Shown here one piece after another: positions 10,726-15,969 of a stretch of DNA of 21,270 nucleotides (positions are counted from its first letter, which is position 1; every line of letters starts with the position of its first letter). The DNA comes from Paulinella micropora (lineage: Eukaryota > Cercozoa > Imbricatea > Euglyphida): NCBI GenBank assembly GCA_009731375.1, contig BJOX01000164.1, positions 18,044 through 39,313 of the forward strand. The letters run 5' to 3'. The notes under the pieces are model-generated. The model was not told where the DNA came from and searched no databases. It worked only from the letters and a program-made list of their open reading frames with translations. Position numbers and translations under genes: made by a program.

Positions 10726-11513
10726 ATCCGTCTATCTGTCTATCTATCTGGTGGCTGCGTCATGCATCATACTGTTGTTTACTTTGTTAGAACCAACAGT
10801 ATAACTAGTTGTATGGCGCAGTGATTCTAGTGCGGTTTGGAAATCAGCACTGGTATATGGATGCAGAAAGCCTTGTGGGAGGGAAACGCTTTGGAAATGT
10901 CATCAAAATCGGGAGCGGGCAAGGCGGCCTGCCAGCCATCACCTATTCAGTTGGTAAGCATGCATGAAGCCAGGCGGTGCCGCGTGTCGTTGCATACACA
11001 GATACTATAGCTATCATGAAAGGGGAAGCTTTGGTTTTGTTATGGCTTTCACGAACGATGTTAGAGCAGGACCCCCTATAACACTTTCATATTACACATA
11101 TAGTAGAGCGAGAAGTGTTAGTAAAACACGCGGTACAAAGCTTTGCGAAAGGGAGCAGCAGACGTTACTGCGGCTAGAGAATGGGTCACATTTGTACACT
11201 CCTTGGAGAGTACAAATGGACCCATCCTTGCCTGCTATGCAGAGAGGGCATTGCGCTATGGCATCAAGAAACAAATCCCATTGTAATTGTGTCTTATATG
11301 TTAAAGATGAGCCAAGAGATCCCATAATCAGTATAAGAACAAAAGCAAACAGGTTCTATCATGCTTGGATTAGTTATAGTAGACTACGGATGGCCAGAGG
11401 AAGTGAAGGAGCAACACAAAATTATTGATGTCAAAGAGGGTGACTTAGTTCAATACCTTGGAAGGGTTGGCTTAGATGTAACAGAAATGGAGAGACAAAT
11501 GAGTGAGCTCTAA
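574..11513 (+). CDS. Large split gene, about 29 exons, low-complexity protein with zinc module
   Basis: Exons joined by hand: 574-621, 755-834, 988-1064, 1141-1187, 1382-1429, 1555-1638, 1804-1887, 2071-2157, 2209-2268, 2334-2414, 2610-3638, 3772-3900, 3976-4037, 4242-4338, 4637-4725, 4805-4958, 5358-5513, 5807-7297, 7577-7837, 7953-8068, 8205-8281, 8374-8477, 8610-8672, 9300-9433, 9743-9860, 9922-9996, 10465-10659, 10809-10953, 11353-11513. The total is 5352 nt, divisible by three, with no internal stop. Every intron is GT-AG, most acceptors are TAG, and most introns are phase 0. The least certain joins are 4725/4805, where the acceptor lies in a GA tract, and 8068-8610. No start codon was found, so the 5' end is missing or upstream. 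Apart from a Cys-rich module at 9743-9996 I recognise no family. Acidic, basic and Ser/Pro-rich tracts fit a nuclear protein, but that is inference. It may be two genes if the stop at 8474 is used. Confidence 0.6.
636..1096 (+). repeat. Microsatellites in introns: TC tract, CATA tracts
   Basis: An almost pure TC tract runs over 636-703. CATA tetranucleotides fill 840-976 and 1074-1096. They flank exons 755-834 and 988-1064. The second copy of the TC tract is at 1443-1484. Confidence 0.9.
1099..1448 (+). repeat. Segmental duplication, copy 2
   Basis: Second copy of the block at 303-640, offset by about 796-808 bases. It keeps both exons open (1141-1187 and 1382-1429), each joined in phase to its neighbours. 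The intervening CA/CATA tract is longer here than in copy 1. Confidence 0.85.
1804..2414 (+). CDS. Split gene, exons 7-10 with duplicated [10 protein letters not shown] exon start
   Basis: Exons 1804-1887 (28 codons), 2071-2157 (29), 2209-2268 (20) and 2334-2414 (27) are all phase 0. The first and third begin with identical 5' sequence encoding [10 protein letters not shown], including the CTGCAG acceptor, and then diverge, so an exon start has been duplicated. 2071-2157 encodes an acidic start (NGDDGSW) then Arg/Ser/Pro. 2334-2414 is acidic and Ser-rich ([17 protein letters not shown]). No domain is recognised. The intron 1888-2070 is filled by palindromes (see separate entries). Confidence 0.6.
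1888..1907. repeat. Perfect 20-bp palindrome at an intron donor
   Basis: The sequence GTCCACACACGTGTGTGGAC equals its own reverse complement. Its first two bases are the proposed GT donor after exon 1804-1887. Confidence 0.9.
1970..2052. repeat. 39-bp perfect inverted repeat with 5-base loop
   Basis: Bases 1970-2008 are the exact reverse complement of 2014-2052, with loop AGCCG. The arms contain GGGCATACCATCTGTTGCGC. A diverged third copy of the arm lies at about 1900-1930 (GACATACCATTTGTTGCGCG). All of it is inside the proposed intron 1888-2070. The very strong stem suggests a recent inverted duplication or a foldback element. Confidence 0.95.
2610..3638 (+). CDS. Split gene, exon 11: Arg/Gly then Glu/Lys/Gln-rich low-complexity exon
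   Basis: A 343-codon phase 0 exon after the acceptor CTTCCAG. Order: an acidic/basic start ([10 protein letters not shown]), then about 75 residues of RRRRGRG and KRGGGR type repeats, a hydrophobic Ala/Val stretch, a poly-Lys run (about 2930-2950), about 40 residues of EKEQ repeats, long Glu/Val and Glu/Glu-rich runs with a poly-Gly insert (about 3313-3365), and an end in HILPRFRE before GTCGTC. The coding strand is almost pure purine over about 650 bases. RGG-like tracts are known in RNA-binding proteins and EKEQ-type tracts can form single helices or coiled coils. No function can be assigned from composition. The length is set by repeats and may vary between individuals. Confidence 0.6.
2966..3620 (+). 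repeat. Long polypurine tract inside a coding exon
   Basis: GGA/GAA-type triplets dominate for about 650 bases on the coding strand with few pyrimidines, coding Glu, Lys, Gly and Gln. Such mirror-like purine strands can form triplex DNA and tend to change length. Confidence 0.85.
3772..5513 (+). CDS. Split gene, exons 12-17: globular, unrecognised region
   Basis: Exons 3772-3900, 3976-4037, 4242-4338, 4637-4725, 4805-4958 and 5358-5513 encode about 230 residues of ordinary, non-repetitive composition, the most domain-like part of the protein. Landmarks: [98 protein letters not shown] and [17 protein letters not shown]. It is rich in Trp, Phe and Tyr. I could not match it to a family. Exon 4637-4725 ends in phase 2, while the frame HWFAID after the good acceptor at 4833 needs phase 1. 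Phase is restored only if the acceptor lies in the preceding GA tract (for example at 4804), so this join is uncertain. Confidence 0.6.
4080..4217 (+). repeat. GA-rich simple repeat ending in TG and G runs
   Basis: Intron 4038-4241 contains degenerate GAGA repeats, then a short GT run, then a 12-base G run at about 4205-4216. Confidence 0.85.
4344..4622 (+). repeat. CATA/CATACG tetranucleotide microsatellite
   Basis: Nearly the whole intron 4339-4636 is CATA repeats with CATACGTA and CATGCATACCTA variants. It begins within a few bases of the GT donor. Confidence 0.9.
4757..4806 (+). repeat. GA dinucleotide tract, possible acceptor zone
   Basis: A run of AG dinucleotides follows a pyrimidine stretch and CCCAG. 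Every AG in it is a potential 3' splice site, and an acceptor at 4803-4804 would restore phase to the next exon. Confidence 0.7.
5015..5250 (+). repeat. Intronic GCCGCGA repeat family, copy I
   Basis: It begins with ATATTGCTACTTCCCTCCCT, followed by a C-rich tract, then tandem GCCGCGAGC and GCCGCGAATAT units (5134-5205), then an AAAGTGTCATGTAC segment and a TACCGCAAGTATACAAATAA end. It shares this order with 8827-9030 and, in reverse, with 10086-10406. Confidence 0.75.
5070..5133 (+). repeat. 64-base poly-C homopolymer
   Basis: An uninterrupted C run from 5070 to 5133, inside intronic repeat copy I. The equivalent place in the other two copies has only short C or G runs. Confidence 0.95.
5266..5313 (+). 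repeat. GGAT tetranucleotide microsatellite
   Basis: GGATGGATGG repeats with GATA and GATT variants in intron 4959-5357. Confidence 0.9.
5530..5804 (+). repeat. CATATA hexanucleotide tract filling an intron
   Basis: Intron 5514-5806 is mostly CATATA with a unique break at about 5683-5700. Confidence 0.9.
5807..7297 (+). CDS. Split gene, exon 18: Gly/Ser/Pro-rich low-complexity exon with minisatellite
   Basis: A 497-codon phase 0 exon between ATACAG and GTATGT. It starts globular ([20 protein letters not shown]), then runs through Gly/Ser/Asp and poly-Gly, an acidic segment ([12 protein letters not shown]), more Gly/Ala, a TNTNTNN run, poly-Ser, poly-Pro and poly-Thr coded by TTC/TCC/ACT triplets (about 6496-6740), then five units of an [11 protein letters not shown] minisatellite (6787-7170). 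It ends in a globular stretch with [20 protein letters not shown]. The alternative frame over the same DNA gives poly-Leu and is not supported by splice phase. The triplet-run lengths are likely unstable. Confidence 0.65.
6496..6740 (+). repeat. TTC/TCC/TAC triplet runs coding Ser, Pro and Thr
   Basis: Triplet blocks in order: TTC, TCC, TTC, TCC, TTC, then TAC. They are read as poly-Ser, poly-Pro, poly-Ser, poly-Pro, poly-Ser and poly-Thr in the exon's frame. The strand is pyrimidine-only for long stretches. Confidence 0.9.
6787..7170 (+). repeat. Coding minisatellite, five units
   Basis: Units start at about 6787, 6874, 6967, 7060 and 7157, with a period of about 84-97 bases. Each codes an [11 protein letters not shown] motif, a Thr/Ser/Pro linker of variable length, [13 protein letters not shown], and then the next unit. 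The last unit is diverged ([10 protein letters not shown]). Units differ by whole codons, so the frame is kept. Confidence 0.9.
7298..7460 (+). repeat. GTAT tetranucleotide microsatellite starting at the donor
   Basis: The GT donor at 7298 is the first unit of GTATGTATGAATG. The main GTAT run is at 7335-7380, followed by looser repeats. Confidence 0.9.
7577..8477 (+). CDS. Split gene, exons 19-22: possible Tudor/KOW-like part, then charged tail
   Basis: Exon 7577-7837 (87 codons) encodes [20 protein letters not shown] and [15 protein letters not shown]. Together with the end of the previous exon this resembles the small beta-barrel pattern of Tudor/Agenet/KOW modules, at low confidence. 7953-8068 encodes [20 protein letters not shown]. 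Exon 8205-8281 and the exon ending at 8477 are open in more than one phase. From donor 8068 they read [18 protein letters not shown] and a very basic stretch, and continue onward. From donor 8051 or 8075 they read a Ser/Glu-rich sequence ([17 protein letters not shown]) ending in QDQGDLP and TAA at 8474-8476. A consensus donor, AAGGTAAG, follows at 8475-8482. Confidence 0.5.
8091..8195 (+). repeat. TC tract followed by TA tract
   Basis: A TC run at 8091-8120 passes directly into a TA run with a few TATG units, ending just before the acceptor of exon 8205-8281. Confidence 0.9.
8610..9433 (+). CDS. Split gene, exons 23-24
   Basis: 8610-8672 encodes [20 protein letters not shown] and 9300-9433 encodes a Lys/Gly/Ser/Gln-rich linker starting [15 protein letters not shown]. 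Both start in phase 0. The second ends in phase 2 and joins the zinc exon to give HAGYYCADC. The acceptor at 8609 (TTAATAAG) is weaker than the nearby TGTGTACAG ending at 8596, which would give another phase, so the left border is uncertain. The intron between them holds an intronic repeat (see 8827-9030). A coding-like stretch at 9029-9182, open in one frame, cannot be placed. Confidence 0.5.
8827..9030 (+). repeat. Intronic GCCGCGA repeat family, copy II
   Basis: Same order as copy I: TATTGCTACTTCCCTCCCTG, a pyrimidine tract, GCCGCGAGCGCCGCGAATAT, then GAGTGTCGTGTACATACCGC. It ends with an inverted repeat: 8942-8972 pairs imperfectly with 8999-9022 (GTATGCAAAT at the outer ends) around another GCCGCGA cluster. 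Confidence 0.75.
9480..9736 (+). repeat. CATATA hexanucleotide tract, about 255 bases
   Basis: A near-perfect CATATA array with one TA-rich break at about 9550, occupying most of intron 9434-9742. Confidence 0.95.
9743..9996 (+). CDS. Split gene, exons 25-26: Cys-rich zinc module (ZZ-like or piggyBac-tail-like)
   Basis: Exons 9743-9860 and 9922-9996 encode, after splicing, CADC, then 13 residues ending GYRYG, CDEC, four residues, CSECF, and then SHDCVDAHG. That is three C-x2-C pairs followed by two His. ZZ-type zinc fingers have this order (C-x2-C, Tyr-x-C-x2-C, LC-x2-C, H, H) and bind peptides or modified histones. The Cys-rich tail of piggyBac transposases also has C-x2-C, YxC-x2-C, LC-x3-C-F and is a real alternative, although no piggyBac DDE core is seen upstream. 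The zinc-binding assignment rests on visible residues. The family choice is inference. Confidence 0.55.
10086..10406 (-). repeat. Intronic GCCGCGA repeat family, copy III, inverted
   Basis: Read on the minus strand it starts with ATTGCTACTTCCCTCCCTGC, then a short C tract, then GCCGCGAGCGCCGCGAATAT units, GAGTGTCGTGTACATACCGC and AAATAATATATATT. It then repeats the second half once more, so it is the longest copy. It lies in intron 9997-10464. Confidence 0.75.
10465..10953 (+). CDS. Split gene, exons 27-28
   Basis: 10465-10659 (65 codons) encodes a Ser/Pro linker ([18 protein letters not shown]) followed by [16 protein letters not shown]. 10809-10953 encodes [20 protein letters not shown] and ends ITYSVG in phase 1 at a GTAAGC donor. 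Two acceptors are possible for the second exon. Using the TTAG at 10790 would give five codons and a TAG stop at 10806-10808. Using the CTAG at 10808 skips that stop and keeps the same frame. The long open frame after the TAG favours the second choice. The intron contains a CTAT tetranucleotide run. Confidence 0.55.
10673..10750 (+). repeat. CTAT tetranucleotide microsatellite
   Basis: Perfect CTAT repeats to about 10723, then a degenerate CTGTCTAT end, in intron 10660-10808. Confidence 0.9.
11353..11513 (+). CDS. Split gene, terminal exon with stop TAA
   Basis: After the acceptor AAACAG this exon takes one base from the previous exon, then reads 52 codons ([42 protein letters not shown]) to TAA at 11511-11513. 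Codon content and composition look like real protein. The preceding intron (10954-11352) lacks microsatellites and carries another possible exon at 11141-11282. That piece accepts the incoming phase ([15 protein letters not shown], then a Leu/Tyr/Ala-rich stretch) but leaves the wrong phase for this exon. So either it is alternative, or the frame has decayed. Confidence 0.5.
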
Positions 11514-11581
11514 CTTAGCTTTTTACGTTTCAATTCTGTTGTAAAAAAATCAATTAAAGTTTTTCAAGAAACGTACACGAA
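11514..11581 (+). promoter_or_regulatory. Probable 3' UTR with polyadenylation-like signals
   Basis: After the stop the sequence turns AT-rich. TGTAA lies at 11540-11544, the signal used by many green algae, and AATTAAA at 11552-11558, a variant of AATAAA. Which one is used, if any, cannot be told from sequence. Confidence 0.3.
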
Positions 11582-11866
11582 GTTTAAACTCAAGCACACA
11601 ATCGGCAACAACCTCGAAACTTTAATACGGGCCGGATCAAGACTGAGTCCCATCAAAAAGAACTTACTTACATACATACATACATATATACCTAACCCTA
11701 GCCCTAGCCCTAACCATTGCCTTGAGGAATGGCCTCTGCCGTGGGCTCGAAGGCCTCCACCCACCGCGAGTGGTCCCAATGACGTCCTAGCTAGGTTCTG
11801 CGTGATTGGATCCTTCATCCGGCCCGTATCAAAGTTTGGAGCTCGCGGCAGCATGTTTGAGTTCAA
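11582..11866. mobile_element. Inverted-repeat element, MITE-like or foldback
   Basis: The segment at about 11582-11643 matches the reverse complement of about 11810-11866 imperfectly. Shared words on the left arm are AAACTCAA and ATACGGGCCGGAT. The two arms enclose about 165 bases with a telomere-like tract. Terminal inverted repeats of this size fit a small non-autonomous DNA element, but no target-site duplication was made out. Confidence 0.45.
11691..11714 (+). repeat. Short telomere-like tract CCTAACCCTAGCCCTA
   Basis: Four units of CCCTAA/CCCTAG type inside the inverted-repeat element. The unit corresponds to the TTAGGG telomere repeat. Confidence 0.7.
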
Positions 11867-11915
11867 ACGGGCCCTTATATATGTGACTGCGTGCAGTTGC
11901 TGTATATGCCACGAG

Positions 11916-12453
11916 ATTATTTTTACGTGAAAACTATCTTTATGGGGCGGCGCCGCAGCCGCCGCGAAGACATTCGGTGCTGCCGCGACTAGCAAGGCTG
12001 TCTGGCAGGTCTTCGAGCACGTGTATCTGCATGAACATGAGTCCATATTTGTTTGAAATAATTTGCGAGCTTATCACAAGGGATTTTTTGTATGTATGTC
12101 TTTTGTAAGCAAGAAATGTATTTATGCGGCGGCGGCGCATGCGCCGTCAATATTGGCCGCCTGGTAAAATTCGCTTTCTCACTCGTCAAAGAGGCCCGCG
12201 GACCAGTGCATTAGGTCCAAACGCAGTCCCAGTGCATAGACTAGAATTATGGTTTCTGTCTTTGATACATTCAGTCGCTTTTCATCTTTTGTTCTCTTCG
12301 CGCCGCGAACGTCGCGGCGGTCGCGGCAGTGAAAATCTGGATACAGGTTATTTTCATGATTGTTCATCTGTATATGCCCTGTAAGCGGTTGGTTTTGCTC
12401 ACTGTAAAGGGTTTTGAAAGGATAACATGAGAAGAATGGCATCGGGGTCTTGC
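11916..12453 (+). repeat. Long direct repeat, copy 1
   Basis: 538 bases, almost identical to 12975-13486. It contains GGGGCGGCGCCGCAGCCGCC near the start and a perfect 14-bp palindrome CGGCGCATGCGCCG at 12133-12146. Relative to copy 2 it holds about 26 extra bases near 12257-12285. No open reading frame of interest. It ends 9 bases before the telomere-like array. Confidence 0.9.
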
Positions 12454-12462
12454 GCGTACGGC

Positions 12463-12509
12463 CTAACCCTAACCCTAACCCTAACCCTAACCCTAATAAC
12501 CCTAACCCT
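12463..12509 (+). repeat. Interstitial CCCTAA telomere-like array
   Basis: About seven CCCTAA units with one TAA interruption. It lies between two copies of the long repeat, not at a sequence end, so it is interstitial in this window. Confidence 0.9.
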
Positions 12510-12631
12510 GCAACCCGCTGAACGATTTTCTCCGGCACGCTGGCAGGACCCGGCTGGGGCGGCCCAAACACACTGCTTTGAGTCCAAACGGCGAGAGACA
12601 GCGAGCCGAGCCGCCCCGGCATATTGTGAAT

Positions 12632-12816
12632 ATTATTTTTTAGTGAAGAATATTTTCATGGGGCGGAACCGGCGCCGCAGCCCGCCGCCAAGACATTTGG
12701 TGCGTGCTACCGCGACAGGTAAGCCACTGTGGCAGCTCTTCAAGCACGTGTAGCTGCATGCATATGAATCAATATTTGTTTGAAGTAATTTGCGAGCTTA
12801 ACAAAGGGATTTATTG
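12632..12816 (+). repeat. Long direct repeat, diverged partial copy
   Basis: It aligns to the first ~180 bases of copies 1 and 2 with many substitutions. Shared words include ATGGGGCGG, GGCGCCGCAGCC, CAAGCACGTGTA/CGAGCACGTGTA and TTGCGAGCTTA. It sits downstream of the telomere-like array, in the same order as copy 1 sits downstream of the shorter tract. Confidence 0.75.
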
Positions 12817-12974
12817 TTCCCGGCAGCCTGGCTCGTAGGTTGGCTGCAGGGCATGGTATTACATATACAGCACTGTTTTGATAAGGTTTATTTGCAAGTT
12901 TGTCTTAGTTTATCATTGGAAAGCTTTACCGGTTTTCAAAGGAAGGATGCAGGTGTTTAGAATACGTTTTGACC

Positions 12975-13486
12975 ATTATTTTTACGTGAAAACTATCTTT
13001 ATGGGGCGGCGCCGCAGCCGCCGCGAAGACAGTCGGTGCTGCCGCGAATAGCAAGGCTGTCTGGCAGGTCTTCGAGCACGTGTATCTGCATGAACATGAG
13101 TCCATATTTGTTTGAAATAATTTGTGAGCTTATCACAAGGGATTTTTTGTATGTATGTCTTTTGTAAGCAAGAAATGTATTTATGCGGCGGCGGCGCATG
13201 CGCCGTCAATATTGGCCGCCTGGTAAAATTCGCTTTCTCACTCGTCAAAGAGGCCCGCGGACCAGTGCATTAGGTCCAAACGCAGTCCCAGTGCATAGAC
13301 TAGAATTATGGTTTCTGTCCTCTTGTTCTCTTCGCACCGCGAACGTCGCGGCGGTCGCGGCAGTGAAAATCTGGATACAGGTTACTTTCATGATTGTTCA
13401 TCTGTATATGCCCTGTAAGCGGTTGGTTTTGCTCACTGTAAAGGTTTTGAAAGGATAACATGAGAAGAATGACATCGGGGTCTTGC
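12975..13486 (+). repeat. Long direct repeat, copy 2
   Basis: 512 bases, offset 1059 from copy 1 at the start. The palindrome CGGCGCATGCGCCG is conserved at 13192-13205. It ends at the same word (GGGGTCTTGC) as copy 1 but is not followed by telomere-like repeats. Confidence 0.9.
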
Positions 13487-14094
13487 TTGGCTTACAAGCT
13501 CCATCGGACAACTTTATGGGTAAATCTAGAACCTAGTCTCCGAAACCGAACGCCGCAAAGCGACAACAAAGCAAGTGTCCGTTACCAAGGATAGAAAACG
13601 CTTTTTAAGCGATATCAAGTAAGTGCCGCAAGTTTGAGTTTGTGAAATTACGTTTTAGCCATAGGGAAAGGCTGGAGCCGTGAGTTTGGAAAAGTCTGTG
13701 CCGTGAGTTTGCCGCGATACTTTCGTCTGCGCCTTGAACGCGTTACCACCGCGACAAAAATTGTATCAACGTGCTAAGGGTCCTGATCCGATGTGAAAAA
13801 ATCATTTACAGCAAAAAATTTGAATAATAATGTCCGGCCCCCCCCCCCCCCAACACTATCTAGTGAAAAACTGACTTTCGCGGCGACATGCCGCGAGTGT
13901 TTTTAGCCGCCGCTAACCAGAGAAGTGACACTATGGACTTGAAACGTGGTAAGTACAAAGCAAATATGGGGAGAAGCAATGTGATCACAAAAGATTGCTC
14001 GCGGCAGGCATGCTTCTGAAAATAGAAGCCATAAACAGCAAAAAGCAGATAGTGTACTTGAAAAGTGCGAGCATGTCATCAGAACCTTCTATGG
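13487..14094. other. No gene seen; scattered GCCGCGA-like motifs
   Basis: Mixed-composition sequence without a convincing ORF. GCCGCAAG, GCCGTGAG, GCCGCGATAC and GCCGCGAG occur several times, echoing the intronic repeat family. A 14-base C run is at 13838-13851. Confidence 0.5.
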
Positions 14095-15222
14095 TTAATG
14101 ACGAATGATTGCACAGGCCGGTTGGCCAGATGGCAGGCTCTGCTGTCGTGCTATGACTTCACCGTCAAATATCTGCCCGGCAAGAAGAATTTTGTTGCCG
14201 ACTCTTTGACTAGGGTCAATTACTCTACGCCGTCCGCCTGTCTGGCTGGTATGCAGCAGATGGATGAATTCGAGGATTTGGCGTTGAGGAAAGACATGAA
14301 GGATGTCTTGCCGGCGAACATGGTCTTCTATGCCAATAAGGCTCACCCGGGTGCGAGCCGGAAAGAGTCTAAGCTGGTGGATGCTAAGAGGGCGGAATTT
14401 AGGAGAGTCATGACGACTCAGTTGGAACGGGAGGTAGGCCGAGCGGAGTGCTGTGAGGAGCACTTTGCGGAGAAGGCCAGGCAACGCCTTCAGGAGTACG
14501 AGGCCGACAAGGCCGCGATACAGGATGAGAATAAGGCGGAGCATGAGTGCTAGTGTTGCCAGGCACATGCGGCACCGGCTGTCCGCCTACATGGAAGACC
14601 CGGGCGTGGAAACGGCTCTCGAGTCAGAGGAGACCTCTATCAAGCCGGTGGCGGCTGCGGAGAGGTTGGGGCCGGATTCCAGGCTTTATGAGGGCGTCCA
14701 GGTAGAGGACGGTACAGTGCGCATTGCATCTGTGGAGGCTTGGAAACAATGTCATAGAGCCGACGGGGAGTAAGGAGTTGATCCAGTACTTCTTGCCGGG
14801 GGATGAGCTGTTGTTGACGGACAAGATCCGAACACAGTTGAAAACAAGGGCAAGGCGGCAGACACGGCCAATAACCCGGAGAAGTGGGTTTTGTGGGTCC
14901 CGGCCAAACTGAGGCAGATGATTTACGTGGCGTCGCACGTGGTCCCGTTGGTTAATCACCCGGGAGTGCAGAGGACGCAGTGGATTATCAAAAGGAGGTT
15001 CTGGTGGGAAGGGATGGATCGGTTTGTAAAGGAAAGAGTTAAAGGCTGCACGGCCTGTCTGATGAACAAGAGAGTGTACAGAGTCCCGATGGAAGGGAAG
15101 ATCCCGGTGGAAAAATTTACATTGCTGGAAAGGCTCTTTGAGTTCCTGCATGTAGACCACGTGGGGCCGTTGCCGCCGGTGGGACCGGCGAAGGACAAGT
15201 TCTTGTTGACGGTTATAGACTT
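14095..15222 (+). pseudogene. Ty3/gypsy pol fragment: RNase H end, integrase zinc domain, start of integrase core
   Basis: The frame at 14113-14217 reads TGRLARWQALLSCYDFTVKY, then LPGKKNFVADSLTR, the C-terminal hallmark of gypsy RNase H. A Glu/Arg-rich linker follows to a stop at 14551-14553. Coding similarity then shifts frame at least twice: AYMEDPGVETALESEE ends at 14771, and NVIEPTGSKELIQYFLPGDE ends at 14910. From about 14882 another frame gives KWVLWVPAKLRQM, SHVVPLVNHPG and CTACLMNK, the H-H-C-C integrase zinc-binding domain. It continues to FLHVDHVGPLPP and LLTVID, the first part of the catalytic core with its first Asp. After about 15222 similarity stops; the rest of the core is missing. 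Protease, reverse transcriptase and LTRs are not seen. It is a decayed, truncated copy. Confidence 0.8.
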
Positions 15223-15969
15223 ACCAAGAGCCATCCAACAGATTAAATGCTTGTGCTTCATATGGACCAAGTACCAAGACTTATTCCTGTCCGAAGATCA
15301 TGAACTAACACTCGGAAAGTTCATGTCCTCAATCCTACGCGCGCGATTTATCCGAAGTCACAGTCCCCTAGCCCGGTCAACCACCAACCAGACCCTGTCT
15401 AATCCGTCAAACGTGAATGGTGCCTTGGCCCCGAGATCCGAATTAACCTCGATTTATCCGAAGTCACAGTTCCCTAGCCCGGTCGACCACCAACCAGACC
15501 CTGTCTAATCCGTCAAACGTGAATGGTGCCTTGGCCCCGAGATCCGAATTAACCGAATCCCAAAGTCCAAATCTTAAAACGACGATGGCCTTCTCGTCGA
15601 GTACAACCTGTGTACTGTGCCCTTAAAGTTTTACCGTTGAGTAGGCCCCCCAGTACTAATTATCCACACGCATCGTCTACGTGCGCCCAACTTCCCTCCT
15701 CCGATCCGAATTCCAATCCTTCCTTCTTATCCGCATCCCGGATGCCATTCCCTCACTTCAGGCTCGGGTGTTTCTTCCCACGCACCGTCTCTGTTGCGTG
15801 TGCACCCCCAATCAGCCTTTTAAGTCCGCCCCGCTCTCCTTGAGCACGTCCCAAACCTTCTGTGGTATATGTCCGTCGTGCAGCTCGAAGGGGTAATCCA
15901 ACACTCCCCTCGGCCACGCCGATATAGTCCATGCCTCGTGATCCTTGTCACACTTCCGTGTAGCCGGAT
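15223..15969 (-). mobile_element. Probable 3' untranslated region of the LINE element
   Basis: Sequence between the LINE stop codon (15970-15972) and the broken gypsy integrase. Short ORFs here have no recognisable content. No poly-A (poly-T on the plus strand) marks the end, so the exact 3' border, somewhere between 15222 and 15345, is inferred from where gypsy similarity ends. It includes the 106-bp tandem repeats. Confidence 0.45.
15345..15554. repeat. Tandem repeat, two units of 106 bp
   Basis: 15345-15450 and 15451-15554 are nearly identical, beginning GATTTATCCGAAGTCACAGT and ending GAGATCCGAATTAACC, with only a few substitutions. They lie in the 3' region of the LINE on its own strand. 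Confidence 0.9.

Noticed and set aside
8474-10808. In-frame TAA (8474) and TAG (10806) as evidence for a reassigned stop codon
   Set aside because: Both can be avoided by ordinary splice choices (donor 8068; acceptor ending at 10808), and the 1500-codon LINE ORF uses no internal TAA or TAG.
10964-11428. 154-codon plus-strand ORF as a separate gene
   Set aside because: Other frames in the same stretch look more protein-like and fit splice phases better. Its own sequence has no recognisable content.
12463-12509. A true chromosome end
   Set aside because: The array is short, slightly degenerate and followed by almost 9 kb of further sequence including gene and retroelement coding regions.
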